NCBI RefSeq assembly: GCF_001468005.1
Contig: NZ_LNYY01000019.1
Location: 901,688-965,687 of the forward strand
Length of the DNA: 64,000 bases
Direction of reading: 5' to 3'
Source of the DNA: Legionella steelei
Lineage (GTDB): Bacteria; Pseudomonadota; Gammaproteobacteria; Legionellales; Legionellaceae
Part shown: one piece after another, positions 29,618 through 38,975 of the stretch
How positions within the stretch are numbered: position 1 is the first letter of the stretch
How the letters are laid out: the number at the start of each line of letters is the position of its first letter
Translations under genes and position numbers: made by a program
The notes under the pieces: model-generated
What the model was told of the DNA's origin: nothing
What the model saw: only the letters and a program-made list of their open reading frames with translations
Database searches by the model: none

Positions 29618-29869
29618 ATGAGCGATAAATTTCCTCTGGGTAAAATCTTTGAAACCTTGGTACCATTTATCATAGCAGGTTGTGCCATCGCCCTATTTTT
29701 AGGTCTGTTATTTATGTTCTCTTACGTTTTAGTTTGGGGGCTCATTATAGGGGGTATCCTCTGGCTAGTTGCCACCATAAAACAATACCTATTCCCAAAC
29801 AGCTCGACTAAAAAGGAAGTGATTAAAAAAAATGAAGGACGCATCATTGAGCATGACGACCAAAAATAA
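29618..29869 (+). CDS. Small membrane protein upstream of mutM
   Basis: An 83-residue protein with two adjacent membrane helices (about 14-35 and 37-56) and a charged C-terminal tail. Its TAA overlaps the mutM ATG by one base (TAATG), which shows it is a genuine, translationally coupled gene. Function unknown. Confidence 0.75.
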   Translation: MSDKFPLGKIFETLVPFIIAGCAIALFLGLLFMFSYVLVWGLIIGGILWLVATIKQYLFPNSSTKKEVIKKNEGRIIEHDDQK

Positions 29870-30684
29870 TGCCTGAATTACCTGAGGTTGAAACGACAAA
29901 GGAAGGAATTAAACCCCATCTTGAAGGACAAACAATCCAAGGGGTTATTGTCCGTAATCCCAAACTGCGTATACCGGTGCCTAATAATTTAGACACCCTT
30001 TGTGTCGGTAAAAAAATAATCACCATTTCCCGGAGAGCGAAGTATATTTTGCTTCATTTATCAAAGGGTTATCTTTTAATTCATCTCGGTATGTCAGGAC
30101 ACTTACGCATTGTATCAGCTGAAAGCAACCCCGAAAAACATGATCACATTATGTTAATGCTTGCCAATGGTCTTATGCTTCGTTTTTGTGACCCCAGGCG
30201 TTTTGGTTTATTTCTTTATATCGATGAAAATCCATATCAACATCAACTACTCGCACATTTAGGTCCCGAACCTCTTTCTGACGACTTTGATGGTCTTTAT
30301 TTATTTCAAAGAATTCAACATAAAAGTAAACCCATCAAATCATTGATTATGGATAACGATGTTGTGGTCGGCGTCGGTAATATTTATGCCTCAGAAAGTC
30401 TATTTTTAGCAAATATACATCCTAACACCCCGGCAAAAATGCTTTCCGAAGCGATGTGTTATAGTCTCACTACACATATTAAAGAAGTATTGAAACAAGC
30501 GATCATTTCAGGTGGGACAACACTACGAGACTTTTATTCTTTTGATGGCAAGCCGGGGTATTTCAGTATATCACTCAAAGTCTATGGCCGAAAAAACCAA
30601 CCCTGTATGTGTTGCCAACATCCTATTGAGTCCATCATGATTGGCGGACGTAATTCTTTTTTCTGTCCCACATGTCAAAATTAA
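29869..30684 (+). CDS. mutM: Formamidopyrimidine-DNA glycosylase MutM/Fpg
   Basis: Base-excision repair enzyme that removes 8-oxoguanine and nicks the abasic site. It has 271 residues. The invariant N-terminus PELPEVET (catalytic Pro after Met removal) is present, as are the conserved lysine in RRAKYILL, the HLGMSGHLR block and a C-terminal zinc finger with four cysteines (CMCC ... CPTC). Confidence 0.97.
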   Translation: MPELPEVETTKEGIKPHLEGQTIQGVIVRNPKLRIPVPNNLDTLCVGKKIITISRRAKYILLHLSKGYLLIHLGMSGHLRIVSAESNPEKHDHIMLMLANGLMLRFCDPRRFGLFLYIDENPYQHQLLAHLGPEPLSDDFDGLYLFQRIQHKSKPIKSLIMDNDVVVGVGNIYASESLFLANIHPNTPAKMLSEAMCYSLTTHIKEVLKQAIISGGTTLRDFYSFDGKPGYFSISLKVYGRKNQPCMCCQHPIESIMIGGRNSFFCPTCQN

Positions 30685-30784
30685 TCTTTAAAGTACTCTT
30701 TTAACTTGTTCATTATATAACTCAATTGCCCAAGACTTGATTTTCAATTACCATACAACGGACTAATTTTGCTGGGATTTTTTT

Positions 30785-32815
30785 ATGTTGCGTCTAAGAT
30801 TAGCTCGACATTTTATCGAAGAATATCAAGAAAGAGGGATAGTCCATCGCCCTGATTTTCTACTTTATGATTTTGATGAAGATGAATATCAAACATTTTG
30901 GCAAGAAATTGCATCATCTCCCAGGCAAAGATTATACACCGATGGCATTGACGTCTTTCAAGTCAGTTGGTTCCGCACTCTTTTTGAATCATTTAAAGGT
31001 TGGTTAGGCTTTGAGGATCATTGCCATCCTAGTAGAGTTGAAATGACTTTGGGTAAAATTGCCTATGCAGGGTATGTCAAAGGTTTTAAAGCCCCTGCAT
31101 TGCCAAAAAGCATTGATGCATTCCCAATTTCCTCACGCTTTGTAACGCTCGTCAACCAACCCAGAACGAATCAAACCTCTAGCAACCTACAGCGATTATT
31201 AATGAGTTATTCTATAACTCACTCAGATGCCTTCCCAGAGTTCAATAGTTTTATTCGTAGTGGGTACCCCTTTGGGCAAACTTTTATACAAGAATATCTG
31301 GCTCATTTAGCGCCATCAATCGATCCTCAAGATAGCCAAATTATTAAAAAAGCAATTGCCCAAATCGCCTACAACAGACAATCAGTCAGCAAAACCAATT
31401 GTTATCCATCCAGCCCTTTCGCCGAAGCTTATGCAGAATATCTAGTTGGCCAGGAGCGATACCAAGAGGCATTGGAGTGGTCTCCTGAGATCAAAAAAAG
31501 ATTCAAAGAGTCCTTTATCGAATTCTATTTTGAACAGGAACAATCTGCCCCTGAAGCATTAAAAATCGCTGTAGAACTTATTGCTGCATTATTCTCATCA
31601 ACAAAAGCAGAAGAGCAACTAAAAGCAGTTGATTACATCAAACAGAATTTTAGTTATGAAGAGCAAGCTAGCTACTTAACCCCCTATCCTGCATTACGCA
31701 CTCAAGTAGCCCATGCTTATTTAGAGGATGCCAAAAGGGAAAAAAGCAAGTGGAGTATAACGAAAAAACTCTTCGGCAATCAAACAATTGAGTTTTTAGC
31801 CCAAGCAGTGAGGCTGCATCCTCAAATCCTCGAACAAGACGATTCCATGCAAGACATCTTAATCAGGGAAGAATGGTGGCTCTATCAGTTTGACCTTGCA
31901 ATAGACAGCAATCGTTTTCAAGATGCTGATGCGATCTATGTGAAAAATCCAGACCTCAAATATAATAAAAGCACGCTTGAGCGTTTACGAGAACATTACT
32001 TTGACCAATTTCGTGCAAACGCTCCTAAGATAGCGGAAGCATTATTAAACCCAACGAGCGCAGTAACACAATTAGCCGAAGAACAAATAGAACTAGCAAA
32101 AAAAATAGTTCGAATTAGACCTCATGATTCACTTGTTATGGATGCAACGATAAATTATGCGTCTACGCTTCTAGCCGTTGATGTGTTAACACACCCTGCA
32201 AAAGATGCCGATCGCACCCAATTGAGTAAGGCACAACATCGGCTCGGTGAATATCTATTCCTAAGCAGCAATACTGCGCTAATGGACGTTTATAATAAAT
32301 TGTTAGTACGAAAAATTGATTGCCTTATTGCACGGCTTGGTGTGCCGATTGACTATAACGATTATTTAGCTGCTCGAACAGCTTTTGTGAAAGAGCATTT
32401 AAGCGAAATAGAGGATTTAAAAAAGGAGCTTAGAGCATTTATTGCTACTAATGAAACAAGATCAAAAGAACTACGTCAAACTCTAGCGAAAATGTATTAT
32501 TTATTGGCAGATACCCTAGTTTATTTTGAGGAGAAAAAGCAAGAATCAATCCCCTACTTTAAAAAAGCAAAAGAGCTCATGCCAGAAAATCTTTATTATA
32601 GCGTACGTTATTTGGAGCTGATTGACGATGAAAAAAGGCATGAGGTTCGAGAAAAAATAAACGCGATTGGCTTCTTACATGGAACTCATTATCGTTACTA
32701 CATGACTGAACGTTGGGGTGAAGATAAAATTATGTCCAATGGTTTTGATATTCATACGGTCCCTCCAGATGATTCATTCTTTAGTTCTTTAGGGCGAAGC
32801 ATAGGATTTTATTAA
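30785..32815 (+). CDS. Unknown large helical protein with TPR-like repeats
   Basis: A 676-residue soluble protein without signal peptide or membrane segments that I cannot assign to a family. The N-terminal about 100 residues are acidic and aromatic-rich (FDEDEYQTFWQEIAS). The middle and C-terminal parts look like helical repeats; the best tetratricopeptide-like unit is near residues 570-605 (KMYYLLADTLVYFEEKKQE then YFKKAKELMPEN). Length, helical architecture and the Legionella setting make a Dot/Icm effector possible, but no secretion signal can be proved by eye. The ribosome site is weak. Confidence 0.7.
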   Translation: MLRLRLARHFIEEYQERGIVHRPDFLLYDFDEDEYQTFWQEIASSPRQRLYTDGIDVFQVSWFRTLFESFKGWLGFEDHCHPSRVEMTLGKIAYAGYVKGFKAPALPKSIDAFPISSRFVTLVNQPRTNQTSSNLQRLLMSYSITHSDAFPEFNSFIRSGYPFGQTFIQEYLAHLAPSIDPQDSQIIKKAIAQIAYNRQSVSKTNCYPSSPFAEAYAEYLVGQERYQEALEWSPEIKKRFKESFIEFYFEQEQSAPEALKIAVELIAALFSSTKAEEQLKAVDYIKQNFSYEEQASYLTPYPALRTQVAHAYLEDAKREKSKWSITKKLFGNQTIEFLAQAVRLHPQILEQDDSMQDILIREEWWLYQFDLAIDSNRFQDADAIYVKNPDLKYNKSTLERLREHYFDQFRANAPKIAEALLNPTSAVTQLAEEQIELAKKIVRIRPHDSLVMDATINYASTLLAVDVLTHPAKDADRTQLSKAQHRLGEYLFLSSNTALMDVYNKLLVRKIDCLIARLGVPIDYNDYLAARTAFVKEHLSEIEDLKKELRAFIATNETRSKELRQTLAKMYYLLADTLVYFEEKKQESIPYFKKAKELMPENLYYSVRYLELIDDEKRHEVREKINAIGFLHGTHYRYYMTERWGEDKIMSNGFDIHTVPPDDSFFSSLGRSIGFY

Positions 32816-32949
32816 ATCCAGTGTATCATTTTCTGTCTAAACCACCAAAATTGAGCCGACATTTTCTTATTTTGAACCAAGCTCTTTAAAAACTATCTGG
32901 GCAATCGAATGAACTTGCGCTATATTTAGCGCTAATTTACTTAACCTTA

Positions 32950-33696
32950 ATGCTAATGAAGATAAATCGAATACGAACTGCATGGGTTCTTGCTACTTTA
33001 ATGTTTTATACAGCTGTAACGAGCATACTTTGTCTCTTTAAATATTTTTTTAGTACGATAAACCGTTCATGGACGGATAAAGCGCTACATCGCTGGATTG
33101 ATCAACTACTTAATGCAGTAAAAGTAGAATATAAAGTGATAAATCCCCATAATGTCCGACCGGAATCAGGAAAAGCCACGATTCTTATGTGCAATCATTC
33201 AAGCGCATACGATATTCCTCTTGCCTTCAAAGCATTTCCAAACCATTCCATTCGCATGTTGTCTAAAAAAGAACTGGCAAAAATTCCTTTAATGGGTAAA
33301 GCAATGGCAGCAGCTGAATTTCCGTTTATTGATAGGAAAAATAAATACCAAGCCATCAAAGACTTAGCGTATGCTCAGCAATTAATGGAAAGCGGGATCA
33401 TCATGTGGATCGCTCCCGAAGGAACTCGCTCTAAAGATGGAAAGCTGGGCCCCTTTAAGAAAGGGGGATTTATCACAGCAATTCAATCTAAGGCAACAAT
33501 TATTCCTATAGGAATCCGTGGTGCCAACAATATCTTACCCGCAAGAACCTTTAATCTGCATCTGAAACAAAAAGCAGAGATACATATAGGCCAACCAATC
33601 GATGCATCACAATTCACTGTTGATAATAAGGAATTATTGATTCAACAAACTTATGAAGAAATCAAAGAACTAGTCGGTGAAAATCCATCTCATTAG
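32950..33696 (+). CDS. plsC: 1-acyl-glycerol-3-phosphate acyltransferase (PlsC family)
   Basis: Transfers an acyl group to lysophosphatidic acid in phospholipid synthesis. It has 248 residues, an N-terminal membrane helix (about 11-35), the catalytic HX4D motif at H83-D88 (NHSSAYDI) and the substrate motif PEGTRS at about 156. The start could instead be the ATG two codons later. Substrate specificity within the family is not certain. Confidence 0.9.
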   Translation: MLMKINRIRTAWVLATLMFYTAVTSILCLFKYFFSTINRSWTDKALHRWIDQLLNAVKVEYKVINPHNVRPESGKATILMCNHSSAYDIPLAFKAFPNHSIRMLSKKELAKIPLMGKAMAAAEFPFIDRKNKYQAIKDLAYAQQLMESGIIMWIAPEGTRSKDGKLGPFKKGGFITAIQSKATIIPIGIRGANNILPARTFNLHLKQKAEIHIGQPIDASQFTVDNKELLIQQTYEEIKELVGENPSH

Positions 33697-33739
33697 TATG
33701 GTTGTAACCCGAATTAGAACTTCTTTTTATTATCCGTTA

Positions 33740-33765
33740 TTACTACGCCCCACAGGTCGTAGTAA
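33740..33765. repeat. Inverted repeat between converging plsC and ggt
   Basis: TTACTACG and CGTAGTAA are separated by ten bases. It may act as a shared terminator, but there is no clear U-tract. Confidence 0.3.
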
Positions 33766-33876
33766 GCAATGCAAATCGAATCAAAACCAATCCTAGCTCC
33801 CAGCCCCTTAATCATCAATAAAAAAATGAAAAAAAGTCAGATTTTCACTCAAGATGCGCCAAATATGGCTTTTCGA

Positions 33877-35637
33877 CTAGAATCTAGCCCCGTGTCCATA
33901 CCCACTTGGAGCATTCACAATAGACGCAGCTAATCCTATAGCCCTCGGATCGGAGGCCGCAGTAAGGATATTTGTTTGTTTATCCCAGGTAATCGCTTGC
34001 ATATCGCCATAGTATCGCTCTAATTGTATGAGATGATACCCCATAGCTTTTAGTGCTTCTTGAATTGCCGGAGGAAATGTGTCTGGTTCAAATTGCAGCA
34101 CATCAGGTAAATACTGATGATGGAAGCGCATCGCGGAAACCATACTAATCGCACCATATGCATCGTGAAACACTAACGAGGCAATTAAAACCATAGTAGG
34201 GATACGACTTCCTCCAGGTGTGCCCAAAATGGCCACACGATTGGGTAATTCAAGGAATGTAGGGGTCATGCTGGATAATGGTCTTTTTCCAGGAGCAATT
34301 GCATTTTTATCGCCACCAACCAGGCCAAAAACATTTTCCACGCCAACTTTGGTAGAAAAATCATCCATTTCATCGTTGAGTAAAACACCAGTACCCTCGG
34401 CGACAACACTGGAGCCAAAAATATAGTTTATGGACATAGTCGCGGCAACACGATTACCTTCAGCATCAATAATAGAGATATGCGTCGTATTTGAAATATC
34501 AGTTTGCTTGGCTGGGTGTTGTTTGGCTTGTCCTTGTAGCACCATACTAGGCAGTGCTTTATTGGGTGAAATTAATGTACTGAGCTGCCTCCCATTCTCT
34601 GCAGCAAGTAACTTCTCAACAGGAATCGTCACAAAATCAGGATCTCCCAGGAAGCGCTCACGCTGCCAATACGCCAAACGCATAGACTCTACCAGGTAGT
34701 GTACCCATTGTACTTTTGAGAATGAAGACAGAGGATAGTGAGACAATATATTGAACATAGTCAATAACGCAATGCCTCCTGCTGAAGGTGGCGGTGACGT
34801 TATGATTAACATGTTATGAAACGCGCCAATCAATGGCTCACGAACTTTGATCTGATATTTAGTTAAATCCGTAAGCGACCAAATCCCTCCCGCAGCATTG
34901 ACTCCCTGAACCAGACGTTCTGCAACCTCTCCAGCATAAAAACCTTGTTCTCCTTGTTCAGCGATTAACTGTAAAGTATGAGCCAAGTCAGCTTGAATTA
35001 AACGTTCCCCAATACGATAAGGGCGGCCATTTTTCAAAAAAATTTTCGCGGTAGAAGGATATTTTTTGATTTGTTCTAATCGCTCTTCGTTCTGCAAAAA
35101 TGCATTTAATTGTTTATCAACCAAAAAACCTTCTTGTGCTAACTTAATGGCAGGGGCTAGCGTTTTTGCCAATGGCAAGCGCCCATAATTTTTTGCAATG
35201 TACACTAACGCTGCTGGCTCACCAGGAATCGCAGCAGCAAGCCCGCCATTTAGGGATAATCCGGGTATTACATGGCCATCAGGCGCCAAATACATATCTT
35301 TCTTTGCAGCCTGTGGTGCAACCTCTCTTCCATCAATAAAAATATTTTTATGCTGACTTTCGTGATGCAGTAACCAAAATCCTCCACCACCCAGCCCACT
35401 GTGGTATGGTTCAACTACAGCCAATACAGCTGATACCGCAACTGCAGCATCGAACGCATTGCCCCCGTTGGCTAAAACTTCAAGTCCGGCACTGGTTGCT
35501 AATGGATTTGCACTGGCTATAGCATAACCAGGCGGAAGAGTGTTATTTTGTCCGGCAACAGCATGCGTAGGAAAATATAAGAAATTGATGCTACTGGTAA
35601 TCAGGCAAAACCCTTGAAAGAGCTTTCTAAGATTCAT
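33877..35637 (-). CDS. ggt: Gamma-glutamyltransferase (exported)
   Basis: N-terminal nucleophile hydrolase that cleaves glutathione and other gamma-glutamyl compounds in the periplasm or outside. I take the ATG at 35637, which opens a signal peptide ([12 protein letters not shown] ... HAVA) and gives 586 residues. It overlaps coaD by 11 bases; a longer frame to 35703 would overlap far more. The self-processing and catalytic threonine is T384 in NTTHISIID. The conserved [10 protein letters not shown] and PLSSMTPT segments are present. Confidence 0.94.
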   Translation of the reverse strand: MNLRKLFQGFCLITSSINFLYFPTHAVAGQNNTLPPGYAIASANPLATSAGLEVLANGGNAFDAAVAVSAVLAVVEPYHSGLGGGGFWLLHHESQHKNIFIDGREVAPQAAKKDMYLAPDGHVIPGLSLNGGLAAAIPGEPAALVYIAKNYGRLPLAKTLAPAIKLAQEGFLVDKQLNAFLQNEERLEQIKKYPSTAKIFLKNGRPYRIGERLIQADLAHTLQLIAEQGEQGFYAGEVAERLVQGVNAAGGIWSLTDLTKYQIKVREPLIGAFHNMLIITSPPPSAGGIALLTMFNILSHYPLSSFSKVQWVHYLVESMRLAYWQRERFLGDPDFVTIPVEKLLAAENGRQLSTLISPNKALPSMVLQGQAKQHPAKQTDISNTTHISIIDAEGNRVAATMSINYIFGSSVVAEGTGVLLNDEMDDFSTKVGVENVFGLVGGDKNAIAPGKRPLSSMTPTFLELPNRVAILGTPGGSRIPTMVLIASLVFHDAYGAISMVSAMRFHHQYLPDVLQFEPDTFPPAIQEALKAMGYHLIQLERYYGDMQAITWDKQTNILTAASDPRAIGLAASIVNAPSGYGHGARF

Positions 35638-36118
35638 GTTCACTTTGTCTTTTTTGAAGTTCTCTAACGACACAAGAAGGAACGAACTGAGAAATATCTC
35701 CATTCAGAACTGCAATTTCACGTACTAAAGTAGAAGAAATATACATAAAGTTTTCTGAAGGGGTTAAAAATATTGTTTCTATTTGCTTCGATAATTTTCG
35801 ATTCATTCCAGCCAATTGAAACTCATATTCGAAATCAGACACTGCACGCAGACCACGTAAAATAATCCCCGCATTTTGTTCTAATACAAAATCGATTAAA
35901 AGGTTATCAAACCCAAGCACGCGAACACCTGATAAATCAGCAATTGCTTCTTCTACGAGTTGAATTCTTGCCTCTAACGGTAAAAAAGGACGTTTTGCCT
36001 TATTACTTGCTACGGCAACAATAATTTCCGGAAAAATCTTAGCTGCACGTCGGATAATATCAACATGACCGTTAGTGACGGGATCAAAAGTACCGGGATA
36101 AATTGCCTTTAATTTCAT
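35627..36118 (-). CDS. coaD: Phosphopantetheine adenylyltransferase CoaD
   Basis: Penultimate step of coenzyme A synthesis. The start at 36118 gives 163 residues beginning [18 protein letters not shown], which holds the nucleotidyltransferase T/HxGH motif; the SSTLVRE block is near the C-terminus. The frame is open upstream to 36217, but that part overlaps lolB and lacks homology to the family. lolB diverges from it. Confidence 0.97.
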   Translation of the reverse strand: MKLKAIYPGTFDPVTNGHVDIIRRAAKIFPEIIVAVASNKAKRPFLPLEARIQLVEEAIADLSGVRVLGFDNLLIDFVLEQNAGIILRGLRAVSDFEYEFQLAGMNRKLSKQIETIFLTPSENFMYISSTLVREIAVLNGDISQFVPSCVVRELQKRQSEHES

Positions 36119-36199
36119 ATTGATTAAGACTGATTGCATATGTGGACAGTCTAGCGTATTGTTAACTGAAAAACTACAAAAATGGACTTGAGGTGATAA

Positions 36200-36799
36200 A
36201 TGAACCATATGAAACACTTAATAATAATTCCTTTTTTCTTGTTAACCGCCTGTGCTCCTCCTCGACCTGCAGCAGAATTGCCCGAAAACAAAGTGATGCC
36301 TGTTGAGCAGCGTAAAGCAAAAACAGCAACTGTTTCTTCCTGGGAAATTCGTGGTTCTATGGCTGCAAAAAATAAAAATAAAGGATGGTCAGCTGCCATG
36401 AACTGGAAACAAAGCGGCCCAGGTGCCTATCAAATCCGGCTAATGGGACCTTTAGGTTCAGGAGCTGTACTTATTGAGAAACAAGGTGGTGCCATTACAT
36501 TCCAAGATGGTCCTAAAAAAATTACCTCTCATAATGCCGATCAATTATTAGTGGAACAAACTGGAATCAGACTTCCTGTAAATAATCTTTACTATTGGGT
36601 GAGAGGACTTCCGGCTCCAGGCTCGGTTCAGTCAGAGAAACGCGATGATTACAATCATCTAGTCTTATTGAAGCAAAGTGGCTACACCATTAATTTCGCT
36701 AAATATACTTCTGCCAAAGGCATTGATCTGCCAAGTATGATCCGTCTTGAAGGTAATGGCGTCATGGTCAAAGTCGTTATCCAGAATTGGACAGTTTAA
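36200..36799 (+). CDS. lolB: Outer-membrane lipoprotein LolB
   Basis: Receives lipoproteins from LolA and inserts them in the outer membrane. A 199-residue precursor with lipoprotein signal and lipobox LTAC (C18 becomes the lipidated N-terminus), then a LolB beta-barrel domain with [13 protein letters not shown] and [12 protein letters not shown] good ribosome site (GAGGTG) precedes the ATG. In many gammaproteobacteria lolB is followed by ispE; here tRNA-Gln and prs follow directly. Confidence 0.94.
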   Translation: MNHMKHLIIIPFFLLTACAPPRPAAELPENKVMPVEQRKAKTATVSSWEIRGSMAAKNKNKGWSAAMNWKQSGPGAYQIRLMGPLGSGAVLIEKQGGAITFQDGPKKITSHNADQLLVEQTGIRLPVNNLYYWVRGLPAPGSVQSEKRDDYNHLVLLKQSGYTINFAKYTSAKGIDLPSMIRLEGNGVMVKVVIQNWTV

Positions 36800-36824
36800 A
36801 TCCAGCACCAATACAGCTCCAGAT

Positions 36825-36862
36825 AAAAGCAAAGTTAGAATTTTTTCTAACTTTTGCTTTTT
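36825..36862 (+). terminator. lolB: Intrinsic terminator after lolB
   Basis: AAAAGCAAAGTTAGAA pairs with TTCTAACTTTTGCTTTT, with one bulged base, and ends in a T-rich tract 25 bases past the lolB stop codon. Confidence 0.75.
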
Positions 36863-36992
36863 ATAGGCTAAAACCCCAAGCCATATGATATTCTCTTTGT
36901 AATGTCAACTACTGTCTCTACTTAAAAATAAAAAAAATTATTGCTTTCAAAGTTGACATGTACCCAAAAGCACTGCAAAATACGCAACACAT

Positions 36993-37022
36993 TTGCACGG
37001 ATGAACGCAATTTTTTTATAAT
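36993..37022 (+). promoter_or_regulatory. tRNA-Gln promoter
   Basis: TTGCAC (36993-36998) and a perfect TATAAT (37017-37022), 18 bases apart, place transcription start a few bases upstream of the tRNA. A perfect TTGACA at 36953 lies further upstream and could serve a second, weaker promoter. Confidence 0.65.
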
Positions 37023-37049
37023 GGATGATTGTAAGAATCTGCAAATTTT

Positions 37050-37124
37050 AGGGGTGTCGCCAAGCGGTAAGGCACAGGGTTTTGATCCCTGCATACCTAG
37101 GTTCGAATCCTAGCACCCCTGCCA
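37050..37124 (+). tRNA. tRNA-Gln (anticodon UUG)
   Basis: A 75-base cloverleaf with CCA encoded. The seven-pair acceptor stem runs from AGGGGTG to CACCCCT, followed by G73. The D arm GCCAAGCGGTAAGGC, the anticodon arm with CAGGG/CCCTG around TTTTGAT (TTG anticodon) and the T arm with GGTTCGAATCC are all intact. It lies between lolB and prs, a common location for tRNA-Gln in gammaproteobacteria. Confidence 0.97.
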
Positions 37125-37142
37125 CATTCTTGTTGATTCAAG

Positions 37143-37235
37143 TAAACAGACAGCAGAAGATAACCTGGAAGGATGCGTTCTCGTAATGCTCAAATAATAA
37201 TAATATCTTTTTGGCTGTCTTCTGCTATGTGTTTA
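37143..37235 (+). promoter_or_regulatory. prs: Long hairpin in the prs leader
   Basis: Bases 37143-37160 (TAAACAGACAGCAGAAGA) pair with 37218-37235 over 15 of 18 positions, enclosing 57 bases between tRNA-Gln and prs. It could be a processing or attenuation structure. The 474-base stretch from lolB to prs otherwise holds the terminator, tRNA promoter and tRNA. Confidence 0.4.
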
Positions 37236-37273
37236 AGTTAATGATTAAACCTAAATCTAAAGGCTTTTTACAC

Positions 37274-38221
37274 ATGTCCACAATGATGATTTTTGCCGGA
37301 AATGCAAATCCGGAATTAGCTCGACAAATTTCTTCTCATTTACAAATACCTATTGGTCAAGCCACTGTTGGTACTTTTAGTGATGGAGAAACAATGATTG
37401 AAATTCTTGAAAATGTCCGCGGTAGAGACGTTTTTATCATTCAATCAACCTGTGCTCCAGCAAGTAATAACCTAATGGAGCTTCTGACCCTAGCTGATGC
37501 ACTAAGAAGATCTTCCGCTGCTCGCATCACTGCGGTAGTTCCTTATTTTGGTTACGCCCGCCAAGATCGTCGTGTGCGCTCTGCTCGTGTGCCGATTACT
37601 GCGAAAGTCGTTGCTGATATGATGGCTTCTGTGGGGATTTGCCGAGTTCTTACTGTGGATCTTCATGCAGATCAGATCCAGGGCTTTTTCTATATGCCTG
37701 TAGACAACGTTTATGCAACGCCGATTTTGCTTGATGATATAAAAGAGCAGAATCTAAAAAGCATTATGGTTGTATCTCCTGATGTAGGCGGCGTTGTTAG
37801 AGCAAGGGCTGTAGCAAAACGTCTTGACCATGCAGAGTTATGTATCATAGATAAACGTCGTAGCGGCCCTAATAAATCTGAAGTAATGCATATTATTGGC
37901 GAACCAAAGAATAAAGACTGCATTATTGTTGATGATATTGTTGATACCGCAGGAACCCTTTGCTCTGCAGCACATGAGCTTAAGAAAAATGGGGCGCATA
38001 GTGTTAGAGCATATATAACGCACCCCGTTCTATCTGGCCCTGCAGTCAATAATATTAAAAATTCAGTCCTTGATGAAATCGTAGTCACCGATACAATTCC
38101 TTTATCCGATGAAGCACGTAAATGTGAAAAAATTCGAGTTGTCAGTTTATCAGACATGCTTGCACAGGCCATCAAACGCGTGAATATTGAAGAGTCTGTA
38201 AGCTCTATGTTTGCTGAGTGA
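37274..38221 (+). CDS. prs: Ribose-phosphate pyrophosphokinase (PRPP synthetase)
   Basis: Makes PRPP from ribose 5-phosphate and ATP for nucleotide, histidine and tryptophan synthesis. The ATG at 37274 gives 315 residues, the same as the E. coli enzyme; the frame is open 21 codons further upstream from a TTG but without homology. The [11 protein letters not shown] motif and the PRPP loop [10 protein letters not shown] are intact. Confidence 0.98.
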   Translation: MSTMMIFAGNANPELARQISSHLQIPIGQATVGTFSDGETMIEILENVRGRDVFIIQSTCAPASNNLMELLTLADALRRSSAARITAVVPYFGYARQDRRVRSARVPITAKVVADMMASVGICRVLTVDLHADQIQGFFYMPVDNVYATPILLDDIKEQNLKSIMVVSPDVGGVVRARAVAKRLDHAELCIIDKRRSGPNKSEVMHIIGEPKNKDCIIVDDIVDTAGTLCSAAHELKKNGAHSVRAYITHPVLSGPAVNNIKNSVLDEIVVTDTIPLSDEARKCEKIRVVSLSDMLAQAIKRVNIEESVSSMFAE

Positions 38222-38258
38222 CGCAATCACTCTGTATTGAATACTGACCGTTCTTGAA

Positions 38259-38287
38259 AATGCTCCACTTTAGGAGCATTTTTTTTT
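38259..38287 (+). terminator. prs: Intrinsic terminator of prs
   Basis: AATGCTCC-actтta-type six-base loop-GGAGCATT hairpin followed by seven T residues, 38 bases past the prs stop codon. Confidence 0.92.
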
Positions 38288-38462
38288 GTTTAACCCATAC
38301 TCAAACTCTGCTGCTCACCAAAATGTCTCTCTCGAGACCTATTCAAAACCTTATAGTATGTGTGGATTGTAGGCTGGTGAAATGAAGTGCAGGCCGAACT
38401 CTTTCTTTTTCATGACACGCTCACGATGCATACTGTGGATTAAAAACCCATAAAACAAGGTA

Positions 38463-38486
38463 AAAAAAAGGAGCTTTATAGCTCCT
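38463..38486 (-). terminator. fis: Intrinsic terminator of fis
   Basis: AGGAGC/GCTCCT stem (38469-38474 with 38481-38486). On the minus strand it is followed by a run of T residues (the A-run at 38462-38469), 25 bases past the fis stop codon. Confidence 0.85.
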
Positions 38487-38511
38487 CTTTTCTTTTTAAC
38501 TAAAATTTCTG

Positions 38512-38793
38512 TTAGTCTCTAGTACCAACATATTTATCATCGAAATATCGACGTAACTTAGTTCTCAAAGTACCACGACTAATCCCCAGCATAATTGCTG
38601 CACGTGACTGATTGTACTTGCAATGTTCCATCACTGCACGAAACAATGGTGTTTCAATTTCTTCAAGTACAAATTGGTATAAGTCAACAGGATCAGTTCC
38701 CTTAAGCTCTGAAAAATATTTTTGCACTGAAAGAGTTACGCTTTCGGCCAGAGAAGCGGTGTTATCCACTACCTCGTTACTGATTGTTGTCAT
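38512..38793 (-). CDS. fis: Fis-family nucleoid-associated DNA-binding protein
   Basis: A 93-residue protein whose C-terminal helix-turn-helix (about 55-88, KYNQSRAAIMLGISRGTLRTK) matches Fis closely. Legionella encodes several Fis paralogs; some regulate effector genes (published knowledge). In enterics fis follows dusB, but here it stands alone with its own terminator. Which paralog this is cannot be decided from the sequence alone. Confidence 0.93.
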   Translation of the reverse strand: MTTISNEVVDNTASLAESVTLSVQKYFSELKGTDPVDLYQFVLEEIETPLFRAVMEHCKYNQSRAAIMLGISRGTLRTKLRRYFDDKYVGTRD

Positions 38794-38975
38794 TATTATT
38801 AGCTCCTCCTTTTAAAAACAGTATATTACCGAAACAAGTCCGTTGAAACAAGGGTAGAACACAAAAAACTGTATTAATAATCAAGATATAATGTTCACTC
38901 TTAGAGCAAGAAGTTCTTATAAGGAGTAGGTTGTTTTTTGCAATCTACTCCTTGGATAATTACTTCTGTTGCAGT

